Assembly (NCBI GenBank): GCA_018971625.1
Contig: JAGXAJ010000004.1
Coordinates: 33,478 to 97,477, forward strand
DNA length: 64,000 bases
Reading direction: 5' to 3'
DNA from: Pseudomonadota bacterium
Lineage (GTDB): Bacteria; Pseudomonadota; Alphaproteobacteria; Rhizobiales; Xanthobacteraceae
The first letter of the stretch is position 1. Each line of letters opens with the position of its first letter. The notes below the pieces were generated by a model, which did not search any database, was not told the DNA's origin, and saw only the letters and a list, made by a program, of their open reading frames with translations. Positions 1 to 7,688 of this stretch are shown here, in pieces. The translations under genes and the position numbers were made by a program.

Positions 1-665
1 CGCAAAAACGCGTGGTTGCGGAAATCTGGGAACACCGCAATCCCGATATTCCGGTCAAGACGCCGGAGCAACTGGTGACGCTGGCCTCGATCGTCGAGAA
101 GGAAACCGGCAGGGCGGACGAGCGCAGCCGGGTCGCTGCCGTCTATGTCAACCGGCTGCGCCAGAAGATGAAGCTGCAATCCGATCCGACCATCATCTAC
201 GGGCTGGTCGGAGGCAAGGGGACACTGGGCCGGCCGATCAAACGCAGCGAGATCATGCAGCCATCGCCTTACAATACCTATGTCGTCGACGGTCTTCCGC
301 CCGGCCCGATCGCCAATCCCGGCCGTGCTTCGCTGGAAGCCGCCGCCAATCCGGCCCGTACCCGCGACCTGTTCTTCGTTGCTGACGGAACCGGCGGCCA
401 CACCTTCACCGAAACCTACGATCAGCATCAGAAGAACGTCGCCAAATTACGGGCGATGGAAAAGCAGATCCAGAACGACACGGCGGAGCCTGCCGACGAT
501 CCGGCACCGACCGCGACAGGCGCCACCGGCGCCACGGGCGAGACCGCTCCCGCGGCAGTGCCGCCGCCAGCGAAGCCGGCCGCGCCGAAAAAGCCTGCGC
601 ACGCTGCGCGGGCTCGACGGGGCGCTGCGCAATCGACCGCATCGCCGCCGGCCGATCAGCAATAA
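1..665 (+). CDS. mltG: Endolytic murein transglycosylase MltG, C-terminal part (5' end outside window)
   Basis: The reading frame is open from the first bases, so the start lies upstream of the window; about 220 codons remain. MltG is an inner-membrane lytic transglycosylase that cleaves nascent glycan strands in the periplasm and limits their length. The visible part holds the family's catalytic core: the ASIVEKETG motif, whose first glutamate is the expected catalytic residue, then the QSDPTIIYG and GLPPGPIANPG motifs. The last ~60 residues are an alanine/proline-rich low-complexity tail with a lysine-rich stretch, beyond the conserved domain. It is followed by a YicC-family gene and gmk on the same strand. 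Family assignment is secure; only the tail's function is unknown. Confidence 0.93.
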   Translation, partial: QKRVVAEIWEHRNPDIPVKTPEQLVTLASIVEKETGRADERSRVAAVYVNRLRQKMKLQSDPTIIYGLVGGKGTLGRPIKRSEIMQPSPYNTYVVDGLPPGPIANPGRASLEAAANPARTRDLFFVADGTGGHTFTETYDQHQKNVAKLRAMEKQIQNDTAEPADDPAPTATGATGATGETAPAAVPPPAKPAAPKKPAHAARARRGAAQSTASPPADQQ

Positions 666-780
666 CGGGATCGTCCGATGGCGCGCCGAACCGAATTCCG
701 TTTTGGCTGAAAACGATTTAAAGTCGCAAGCCTCCGCTTCCGCGAATCTCATGGTCGTATCCTCAGGAGAATTTGACGCG

Positions 781-1668
781 ATGGCGCTTTCGAGCATGAC
801 CGGTTTTGCGCGAAGCCACGGCGCCAGCGGACCGTATGCGTTCGAATGGGAATTAAGATCGGTCAACGCCAAGGGTCTCGACCTGCGCATGCGGCTGCCG
901 CCGGGCTGGGACGACCTCGAAGCCTCGACCAAGAAGCGCGCCGGCGAGTTGCTGTCGCGCGGCACGATCTATGCCAATCTGAACGTCAAGCGCGCCAATG
1001 CCGCCTCCATCGTTCGCATTAATGAGGATGTTCTGGCCTCGATCGTCAGGGTCGCCAGTGAGCTTGCCGGCCGGGTTGATGCAGTGGCGCCCAGTATCGA
1101 TGGCCTGTTGGGGATCAAGGGTGTGATCGAGGTGGTCGAGCCCGAAAGCGATGAAGCCGAAGACACGGCGGCGAAGGCGGCCGCGGCCATAGCCTTCGAA
1201 CAGGCGCTCACCGAACTGGTGCAGATGCGCCAGCGCGAGGGCGAGACGCTCGGGCAAATCCTGATCCAGCGTATGGACGAGATCGAGCGGCTGGCCAAGA
1301 AGGCGGAAGCCGCTCCTGGCCGCAAGCCGGAGGCGATCAGGGCGCGTCTCGCCGAACAGCTTGCGGCGTTGCTGGAGGCATCCGATCGTTTCGATTCCGA
1401 TCGCCTCAACCAGGAAGCGTTGTTGATCGCAACCAAGGCCGACATCCGCGAAGAACTCGATCGCATCGCCTCGCACATCTTGCAGGTCCGCGAAATGATC
1501 GGCAAAGGCGGCCCGGTCGGACGGCGGCTCGATTTCCTGGCGCAGGAATTCAACCGCGAGGTCAACACCTGCTGTTCCAAATCCAACGATCTCGAACTGA
1601 CCAATACCGGTCTCGAGATGAAGAACGTGGTCGAGCAATTCCGCGAACAGGTCCAGAATCTGGAGTGA
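781..1668 (+). CDS. yicC: YicC family endoribonuclease-like protein
   Basis: This 295-residue protein begins MALSSMTGFARS, the characteristic YicC N-terminus. The N-terminal YicC domain contains ELRSVNAKGLDLRMRLP. The C-terminal DUF1732-type domain ends with the RLDFLAQEFNREVNT and NTCCSKSND motifs followed by an ELTNTGLEMKNVVEQFREQ tail. YicC proteins are cytoplasmic and E. coli YicC has been described as an endoribonuclease; the role here is inferred from the family. A longer in-frame reading starts at 280, but that extension overlaps mltG in another frame and is not YicC-like. ATG 781 is preceded by AGGAGA at 764-769. gmk starts 4 bases after the stop, so the two are probably co-transcribed, as is common in alphaproteobacteria. 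Confidence 0.92.
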   Translation: MALSSMTGFARSHGASGPYAFEWELRSVNAKGLDLRMRLPPGWDDLEASTKKRAGELLSRGTIYANLNVKRANAASIVRINEDVLASIVRVASELAGRVDAVAPSIDGLLGIKGVIEVVEPESDEAEDTAAKAAAAIAFEQALTELVQMRQREGETLGQILIQRMDEIERLAKKAEAAPGRKPEAIRARLAEQLAALLEASDRFDSDRLNQEALLIATKADIREELDRIASHILQVREMIGKGGPVGRRLDFLAQEFNREVNTCCSKSNDLELTNTGLEMKNVVEQFREQVQNLE

Positions 1669-1671
1669 ACC

Positions 1672-2331
1672 ATGACTTCCGGAGACCACGCCCTGGACGG
1701 CGTCGAGCGTCGCGGGCTGATGTTCGTGCTGTCATCGCCGTCGGGCGCGGGAAAGACCACGCTGTCGCGCCTGCTGATCGACAGGATGCCAGGCCTGAAG
1801 ATGTCGGTTTCCGCCACCACGCGGCCGATGCGGCCGGGTGAAGTCGACGGCCGCGACTATCATTTCATCGACAAGGCCAGGTTCGACGAGATGTCGAAAC
1901 GAAACGAATTGCTGGAATCAGCGACCGTCTTCGACAATCGCTACGGCACGCCGCGCGGACCGGTGGAAGCGGCATTGTCGGCGGGGCAGGATGTGCTGTT
2001 CGATATCGACTGGCAGGGCACCCAGCAATTACGGGAAAAGGCGCGGGCCGACGTCGTGTCGGTGTTCATCCTCCCGCCTTCGGCTACGGACCTGGAAGAG
2101 CGCCTGCATTCCAGAGCCCAGGATTCCGACGAGGTGATCCGGCGGCGGATGGACCGCGCCAGCCATGAAATGAGCCATTGGGCGGAGTACGACTATATCG
2201 TGATCAATCACGATATCGACGATGCCTTTGCCCAGGTGCAATCGATCCTGAAGGCCGAGCGGCTCAAGCGCGAACGCCGTACCGGCCTCACGACATTCGT
2301 GCGCAAGCTGCAGCAGCAGCTCGAAAAATAG
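1672..2331 (+). CDS. gmk: Guanylate kinase
   Basis: Guanylate kinase converts GMP and ATP to GDP and ADP in the cytoplasm, an essential step of guanine nucleotide synthesis. The 219-residue length is normal. A short N-terminal extension precedes the P-loop SSPSGAGKTTLSR. The GMP-binding region follows (SVSATTRPMRPGEVDGRDYHF, in two adjoining motifs), then LFDIDWQGTQQLR and the lid arginines in DSDEVIRRRM. The start lies just after the yicC stop, in the same operon. The next gene is convergent on the other strand, with only 10 bases between the stops. Nothing unusual was seen. Confidence 0.97.
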   Translation: MTSGDHALDGVERRGLMFVLSSPSGAGKTTLSRLLIDRMPGLKMSVSATTRPMRPGEVDGRDYHFIDKARFDEMSKRNELLESATVFDNRYGTPRGPVEAALSAGQDVLFDIDWQGTQQLREKARADVVSVFILPPSATDLEERLHSRAQDSDEVIRRRMDRASHEMSHWAEYDYIVINHDIDDAFAQVQSILKAERLKRERRTGLTTFVRKLQQQLEK

Positions 2332-2341
2332 TCCGAGCCGT

Positions 2342-3274
2342 TCAGCTGTGCTGGGCGCTTCTTGCGAGCCGGGCCATCATTTGCGCAATCCTGTCCCCTT
2401 CATCCGCATCCTCGGCGAGCTGCAATTCGCGGGGTAAGCCGATGTTCGGCCGGCGCACCGCCTCGAGCGGGAAGGGCGAAGGTTGCGTACGATCGCCGCG
2501 CTCCTGATCCCGGGTCCAGCGATGGCCCCTTCGGATTTGCTCGCGGCCTTGCTGGCGTTTGCCACCAAATCTGACGATGGTGCTCGCCGCCAGGCCCGCA
2601 AACGCTAGCGCGCCGACAATGACGATCACCAGCATCCGCGCCGGGTTGGACTGTTTTGTCGTGGACGCGTCCGCAGCGGCGAGCGGAACGGATACTGGCT
2701 GCGTCTCCGGTGTTTCGTCCGCCTGCGGGGCCGCGGGCGCACTGACAGGCGCGCTGACCGGCGCCGTCGGCGGCGGCGAATTTGCACCCAGTTGTTCGGG
2801 CCAGCGCGACGCAACGACCGAACTCAGCATATTGGCAGTGGGCTGATTGTTGCGCGGGGTATTGTCGGTATCTGCCGCATTGGCGGCATCGGCTGCCGCC
2901 GGCAATGGTGCCGCTCCGGCGGCGTTCGCCTCATCAGGGAACGCTCGCGGTGAGGGAAATTCGGCGCGGGCATTGGCGACCGTGTCCGGCATTGCCGTTT
3001 CTGCCTTCGGCGCAACCGGCTTGGCGGAAGCGGATGATTTTGGTCGTGCGGTTTGCGCACGTGGCTCACCCTCGCGGAGATACCAGCAATGACGGTTGGA
3101 GGGATGTTCGATGCGGTAGTACCAATGGCTACCTTGGGGGGCCTGATCTTTTGGCGCGGAAAGACATTCGTCGGCTGCCGGCGCCGGTGTTGCGGCGAGG
3201 GATGCGGTCAAAGCGACGCCAGTCAAAAGTCCGGCAATAATGATTGATACAAATTTTGCGGTTCGGTTACGCAT
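2342..3274 (-). CDS. Secreted/membrane-anchored protein of unknown function
   Basis: I do not recognise a characterised family. The chosen start at 3274 gives about 310 residues and puts a clear signal peptide at the N-terminus (MRNRTAKFVSIIIAGLLTG and a cleavage-like AAD about residue 34). A short compact region follows with a tryptophan/tyrosine/cysteine pattern, GSHWYYRIEHPSNRHCWYLR. The long middle is alanine/proline/serine-rich and disordered. A second hydrophobic segment lies near residues 212-233 (MLVIVIVGALAFAGLAAS), and a basic tail ends in a short helix rich in Met, Ala and Arg. An upstream start at 3328 would place 18 residues before the signal peptide and is less likely. Proteins with this HWYYR...RHCWYLR motif seem common in Bradyrhizobium, but that is memory, not a search. 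Confidence 0.7.
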   Translation of the reverse strand: MRNRTAKFVSIIIAGLLTGVALTASLAATPAPAADECLSAPKDQAPQGSHWYYRIEHPSNRHCWYLREGEPRAQTARPKSSASAKPVAPKAETAMPDTVANARAEFPSPRAFPDEANAAGAAPLPAAADAANAADTDNTPRNNQPTANMLSSVVASRWPEQLGANSPPPTAPVSAPVSAPAAPQADETPETQPVSVPLAAADASTTKQSNPARMLVIVIVGALAFAGLAASTIVRFGGKRQQGREQIRRGHRWTRDQERGDRTQPSPFPLEAVRRPNIGLPRELQLAEDADEGDRIAQMMARLARSAQHS

Positions 3275-3708
3275 AATACTGCTCCGGCGGCGATGACACG
3301 GTACGCGTCGCAAGCCAAATCTCCGCAAAGACTAGGGTCGTAATGCGCCGCAATTCCGGACAGCATGAGGCTTAATTCGGGCCCGCTTCGGAGGCGTCAA
3401 TGTGGCGTGAATTGGAGAGAAAGAAGCCGCCGGGTCGAACTCCCTCGGCCGCGGCAGCCATCGCGTGAAGGTGCCGGATCCCGAATTGCCCGAGACCCTT
3501 CCCGACGCCGTCTAGCTCAGCCGCAACTTGATGTTGCGACCGTTAACGGCCAGACTAATGGCCACCACGCGCTGCGAAAAGTGCGGTGCATCATCCTCTC
3601 GAACCAGCAAGAGCCTGTCATCTGCGGCGAAGCGTTGATTGCTTCGTTTCCGATTGAACCGGAATGGGCTCTGGCTTGTCGCGCTCCGCCGTTTTGTTAC
3701 GCTCCGCC
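3275..3708. other. Intergenic region with a weak coding-like stretch
   Basis: This gap lies upstream of the secreted-protein gene and downstream of the alcohol dehydrogenase gene. No RNA gene or clear terminator was seen. On the minus strand the frame ending with a stop at 3512-3514 has coding-like codons for its last ~35 residues (REDDAPHFSQRVVAISLAV then NGRNIKLRLS), but no convincing start or ribosome-binding site. It may be a decayed gene. Confidence 0.35.
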
Positions 3709-4767
3709 TTAGTTTTTCAACACGATACGCCCAACCACTTTGCCGGCGCGCAATTGCTCGATCCATTTCTGGACGTCGCCCATCGGTTGCTCGTTTATCG
3801 GTGTCGGCTTGATCTTGCCGGAGCGCGCGAGCGCCATCAACTCCTTCGCCTCGGCCAGCGTTCCAACCATCAAACCTTCGATCGTCATACGCTTGTAGAT
3901 CCACTGCACCATCGGGAGACTGAAATTGCCGCCCATCAGTCCGGAGACGACGATCTTGCCGCCGAGCGCGACCGTCGCGACCGCAAGGGCCATCGATTTT
4001 TCGTTGCCGGCAAAATCGACCACGGCATCGAAGCCGCCTTCGGTCTCCTCGAGGATGCGCTTGAGCACATCCGGTTCGGCGGGATCGTAGGCGACCGCGG
4101 CGCCGCTATTCAACGCCGCCTCGCGCGCCGCCGTACTCACATCCGCAACCGATATTTTCTGCTTGAACATGGCTTGCGCAAGGGAAAGCCCCATCATGCC
4201 GACGCCGCCAAGGCCGATCAGCAGCAGATTGCGCTGCCGCGGCCGGTCGACCAGCCGCCTCAGCGCGCCATAGGCGGTGATGCCGGAGCACATCAGGGTC
4301 GCCGCCTGGTTCACGGGCAGCGGATCGTAATCCAGCAAATATTTCGCGTCGGGTACCAGCACGTGGCTGGCGAAACCGCCATCGATCGCGACCCCGAGAA
4401 AGCGCTGCTTGAGGCACAGATTCTCGTCACCATTGAGACAGGCGCGGCATTGGCCGCAGCCGATCCAGGGGAATATCGCCTTCCTGGTACCGATCAGGCT
4501 CTTGCTAACATCCATACCGACTTCCTCGACCACGCCCGCGATTTCGTGTCCCAGCGTGAAGGGCAGCGTCATGCCGCGCGTGGTGTCGAGCTTCCTGTCG
4601 CTGCCGAGGTCGGCATAGCCGTCCTGGATATGCAGGTCGGAATGGCACAGGCCGCAGCGCTCGACGCGAACCAGAACTTGCCGGCCCAGCGGCCTCGGGG
4701 TTTCGACGATGGTTTCGCAGAGCGGGGCATCGAATTTGACAAGCGATTGGCGATGCATCAGCGTCAT
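3709..4767 (-). CDS. Zinc-dependent alcohol dehydrogenase family protein
   Basis: This medium-chain dehydrogenase/reductase of about 352 residues likely oxidises an alcohol with NAD(P)+ in the cytoplasm; the substrate cannot be read from sequence. The catalytic zinc ligands lie in CGLCHSD (about residue 38) and TLGHEIAG. The structural zinc lobe is CGQCRACLNGDENLC, with four cysteines. The Rossmann fold carries GLGGVGMMGL. A much longer in-frame reading exists, but it overlaps rsmA. ATG 4767 is preceded on its strand by GAGGA at a 7-base spacing, which decides the start. The stop lies in a gene-poor stretch. It sits downstream of rsmA by about 45 bases on the same strand, so read-through from the lpt operon is possible. 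Confidence 0.88.
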   Translation of the reverse strand: MTLMHRQSLVKFDAPLCETIVETPRPLGRQVLVRVERCGLCHSDLHIQDGYADLGSDRKLDTTRGMTLPFTLGHEIAGVVEEVGMDVSKSLIGTRKAIFPWIGCGQCRACLNGDENLCLKQRFLGVAIDGGFASHVLVPDAKYLLDYDPLPVNQAATLMCSGITAYGALRRLVDRPRQRNLLLIGLGGVGMMGLSLAQAMFKQKISVADVSTAAREAALNSGAAVAYDPAEPDVLKRILEETEGGFDAVVDFAGNEKSMALAVATVALGGKIVVSGLMGGNFSLPMVQWIYKRMTIEGLMVGTLAEAKELMALARSGKIKPTPINEQPMGDVQKWIEQLRAGKVVGRIVLKN

Positions 4768-4811
4768 GGGATATTCCTCAACCGCATTGGTTTGTTCCTG
4801 ACGCATATTGG

Positions 4812-5654
4812 TTAGTTCTTGGTTAGTTCGCTGGCCATGGCGACAAAGCCAGATACCGGGATGGTCTCGGGGCGCCGGGTCACTTCGACCCCCGCAGCGG
4901 CCGCCAACCGGACCGGATCGACGGCAAGCGACTTCAGGCTCTGCCGCAGCATCTTGCGCCGCTGGCCGAATGCCGCCGCGGCGACCTGTTCCAGTGCCTT
5001 GCGCTCGCACGGCTCCGGCGCGGCGCGCGGCACCAGCCGCACCACCGACGAGGTAACCTTGGGCTGTGGTACGAACGCGGCGGCAGAAATGTCGAACAAG
5101 ATCTTGGTCTCGGCGCGCCAGTTCGCCAGCACGCCAAGCCGGCCATAGGCGTCGCTATTCTCGCGCGCGACGATGCGTTCTGCGACCTCCCGTTGAAACA
5201 TCAGCACCATCATCTCATACCATGGTGGCCACGGCTCGACCGACAGCCAGTCGATCAGCAGCGCGGTGGCGATATTGTAGGGAAGGTTGGCGACGATCTT
5301 GGCTTTGGTGCTGCCGAGGAATGGCTTGGGATCAAAGCGCTGCGCGTCGGCGCAAACGATCTCCAGCCGTCCGGGATAGTGATTCGAAATATCCTCCAGC
5401 GCCCCCAGCGCGCGTTCGTCGCGCTCCACCGCGATCACGTGCCGCGCGCCGAGTGCGAGTAAAGCGCGGGTCAGCCCGCCGGGGCCGGGGCCAATCTCGA
5501 TCACGGTTGCGTCGTCTAGCGGTCCTGCTGCGCGCGCGATCCGTGCCGTGAGGTTGAGGTCGAGCAGGAAATTCTGCCCGAGCGATTTGCGGGCGGAAAG
5601 CGCGTGCTGACGAATGACCTCGCGAAGCGGCGGCAAGTCATCGATCGCGCTCAT
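4812..5654 (-). CDS. rsmA: 16S rRNA (adenine1518-N6/adenine1519-N6)-dimethyltransferase
   Basis: RsmA (KsgA) dimethylates two adjacent adenosines near the 3' end of 16S rRNA during small-subunit maturation. The 280-residue protein has [20 protein letters not shown] at the N-terminus. The S-adenosylmethionine motif I is [16 protein letters not shown], and the catalytic motif IV is NLPYNIAT. The start overlaps the pdxA stop by 4 bases, which indicates translational coupling. The pdxA-rsmA pair is a widely conserved arrangement. Length and motifs are ordinary. Confidence 0.97.
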   Translation of the reverse strand: MSAIDDLPPLREVIRQHALSARKSLGQNFLLDLNLTARIARAAGPLDDATVIEIGPGPGGLTRALLALGARHVIAVERDERALGALEDISNHYPGRLEIVCADAQRFDPKPFLGSTKAKIVANLPYNIATALLIDWLSVEPWPPWYEMMVLMFQREVAERIVARENSDAYGRLGVLANWRAETKILFDISAAAFVPQPKVTSSVVRLVPRAAPEPCERKALEQVAAAAFGQRRKMLRQSLKSLAVDPVRLAAAAGVEVTRRPETIPVSGFVAMASELTKN

Positions 5655-6652
5655 GCCGGCTGCGCCGCCATGCGAGCGGCGAGCCGCAATGCCGCGATCA
5701 AGCTCGACGGATTGGCGCGGCCGGTTCCAGCGATATCGAATGCGGTGCCGTGGTCCGGTGAGGTGCGAATGAACGGCAGTCCGAGCGTGACGTTGACCCC
5801 GTCATCGAACGCCAGCGTTTTGATCGGGATCAGCGCCTGGTCATGATACATGCAGATCGCGCAGTCATAGGTCTTGCGCGCCGCCTCGTGAAACATGGTG
5901 TCGGCCGGCAACGGCCCTCGAACGTCGATGCCTTCCTTGCGCAGGGTATCGATCGCCGGGATCACGATCGTCTGCTCCTCGGTGCCGAGCGAACCGTCTT
6001 CGCCGGCGTGAGGATTGAGGCCCGATAATGCCAGGCGCGGACGGGCGATCCCGAACCGGGTTTTCAGGCTGGCCGCCACGATACGCGCGGTCGAGATGAT
6101 CAGGTCACCCGAGAGCTGCGAGATCGCATCACGCAGCGAAAGATGGATGGTCACGGGAACGACGGCGAGATCAGGCGACCACAGCATCATCACCGGTTGC
6201 GGCGCGTCGCCGCCACGCGCGGCGAGCTCGGCGAGGAACTCGGTATGTCCGGGATGATGAAATCCGGCCCCGTAGAGTACGCTCTTGGCAATCGGATTGG
6301 TGACGATCGCGGCGGCCCGCCCGGCCGCGACGTCGCTCACCGCCTGGCGGATCGAGGCAATCGCGGCGGCGGCGCTGCTGTCGTCCGGAGATCCGGGGCG
6401 CGCGGTGGCCCTGATGCCTGTTGCCACGACCGGCAAGGCGTTTGCGAAGGTCGCAAGCGCATCTTCGGGACGAACTTCGGCGAGCCGGACATCCAGTTCG
6501 AGCGCCTGGGCGCGGTCGCGGAGCAGGTCGCAATCGCCAAGCAGATAGAACGCAGGAAGCTTGAGCTCAGCGCGGCGCAGCCACGCCTCGAGGGTAATGT
6601 CCGGCCCGATGCCCGCAGGTTCGCCTGACGTGAGCGCGAGAGGTTTTGCCAT
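5651..6652 (-). CDS. pdxA: 4-hydroxythreonine-4-phosphate dehydrogenase
   Basis: PdxA oxidises 4-phosphohydroxy-L-threonine with NAD+ in the DXP-dependent route to pyridoxal 5'-phosphate. The protein has 333 residues. It begins [20 protein letters not shown], the typical PdxA N-terminus. It also has the metal-binding histidine motifs in [28 protein letters not shown] and [20 protein letters not shown]. It starts 3 bases after the surA-like stop and overlaps the rsmA start, within the - strand envelope operon. All landmark motifs are present. Confidence 0.97.
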   Translation of the reverse strand: MAKPLALTSGEPAGIGPDITLEAWLRRAELKLPAFYLLGDCDLLRDRAQALELDVRLAEVRPEDALATFANALPVVATGIRATARPGSPDDSSAAAAIASIRQAVSDVAAGRAAAIVTNPIAKSVLYGAGFHHPGHTEFLAELAARGGDAPQPVMMLWSPDLAVVPVTIHLSLRDAISQLSGDLIISTARIVAASLKTRFGIARPRLALSGLNPHAGEDGSLGTEEQTIVIPAIDTLRKEGIDVRGPLPADTMFHEAARKTYDCAICMYHDQALIPIKTLAFDDGVNVTLGLPFIRTSPDHGTAFDIAGTGRANPSSLIAALRLAARMAAQPA

Positions 6653-6655
6653 ACA

Positions 6656-7624
6656 TCAACGATATTCGATCATCGCGGCCTTCCGGATCTGCTGCAGGTA
6701 CGCTTTCGACTTCGCCTCGAACTTGCTGGCATACATCTTTTCGCGGATTTCCTTTTTCCGCGGCGTGTCGACCGTGGTCGGCGTTCTGCTGCAGAGCGCA
6801 ACCATCTCGATGCCCTGTTTCGTCACTTCGGGCTCGGTCAGATGACCGATCGGTGTCTTGTCCAGCACTTCACGCAGCACGGGCGGCAAATCGGCGGATG
6901 TCTTGATTACCGTATCGCGTATCGCGGCATTTTGCATGCTCTTGAACAGCGCATTGGCCTCGTCGCAGGTCTGTATGCGGCCGCGCAGGGTTTCGGCTTC
7001 CTTGCGCCTTAGCTCCATCGTGGTCGGCGGTGATCCGCGCGGCACGATCAGGACGATGGGCTGCATTTTATATTCGAAGCTTTCAGTATCCGCCTTATCG
7101 CCTTTTTCGTCCTTGTCGCCTTGGGCTACGGCCGCGGCCGCGACCTCCTTTTCACTGACCTGGAGGCTTTCCTTGAATCGGCCGCGGACCAGCGAACCCC
7201 ACACCATATCGGCCCTGATACGCTGCTTCAGCGTGTCCGGACGAATACCCTGGCTCTCGAGGGTTTTGGTGAGCTGGTCGGGTGTAAGGCGCATCCGCGC
7301 GCTCATTTCGGCGAACGCAGCGTCAATGTCGGAAGAGGTCGGATCGACGCTGAATTGCTTTGCTTCCTTGATCTTCAGTTTTTCGTCGATCAGTTCTTCC
7401 ATTATTTGCTGCCGTGGCGCCGACTTGTGGGTCGAGAGGAAATCCAGCTTGGTGCGCTGCTCGATGTCGAAGTTGGTGATAGGCACGCCGTTGACCATGA
7501 CCGCGACGGTTTGTGCATAGGACGGCGTTACGCAACCCATCAAGGCCAGCGCCAGGGTCGCGGTCACGATCCAGGGCAAGACGCGAACTGGAAAGCGGTT
7601 GAGCAAGATGGTCCTCATGGTCAT
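6656..7624 (-). CDS. SurA-like periplasmic chaperone / peptidyl-prolyl isomerase
   Basis: SurA assists folding of outer-membrane proteins such as LptD in the periplasm. About 322 residues start at ATG 7624 (a second ATG follows two codons later). A hydrophobic signal segment is followed by ALMGC, so either a signal peptidase I or a lipoprotein-type cleavage is possible, and TPSYAQ is a good type I site. The SurA N-terminal domain begins AVMVNGVPITNFDIEQR and contains the RMRLTPDQLTKTLESQGI helix. The C-terminal part resembles a degenerate parvulin domain and ends with a MIEYR tail. It lies between lptD and pdxA, the usual alphaproteobacterial order. The long upstream in-frame extension overlaps lptD and is not used. 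Confidence 0.88.
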   Translation of the reverse strand: MTMRTILLNRFPVRVLPWIVTATLALALMGCVTPSYAQTVAVMVNGVPITNFDIEQRTKLDFLSTHKSAPRQQIMEELIDEKLKIKEAKQFSVDPTSSDIDAAFAEMSARMRLTPDQLTKTLESQGIRPDTLKQRIRADMVWGSLVRGRFKESLQVSEKEVAAAAVAQGDKDEKGDKADTESFEYKMQPIVLIVPRGSPPTTMELRRKEAETLRGRIQTCDEANALFKSMQNAAIRDTVIKTSADLPPVLREVLDKTPIGHLTEPEVTKQGIEMVALCSRTPTTVDTPRKKEIREKMYASKFEAKSKAYLQQIRKAAMIEYR

Positions 7625-7688
7625 TTTGTCGATCGAATAGTTCGTGTCCGGGACGCGCCCGTTTGCCGTCGATGTGCCGACGTCGATT

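Noticed and set aside
280..780. N-terminal extension of the YicC protein
   Set aside because: Overlaps mltG in another frame and is Arg/Pro-rich; ATG 781 has a good ribosome-binding site and a typical YicC N-terminus.
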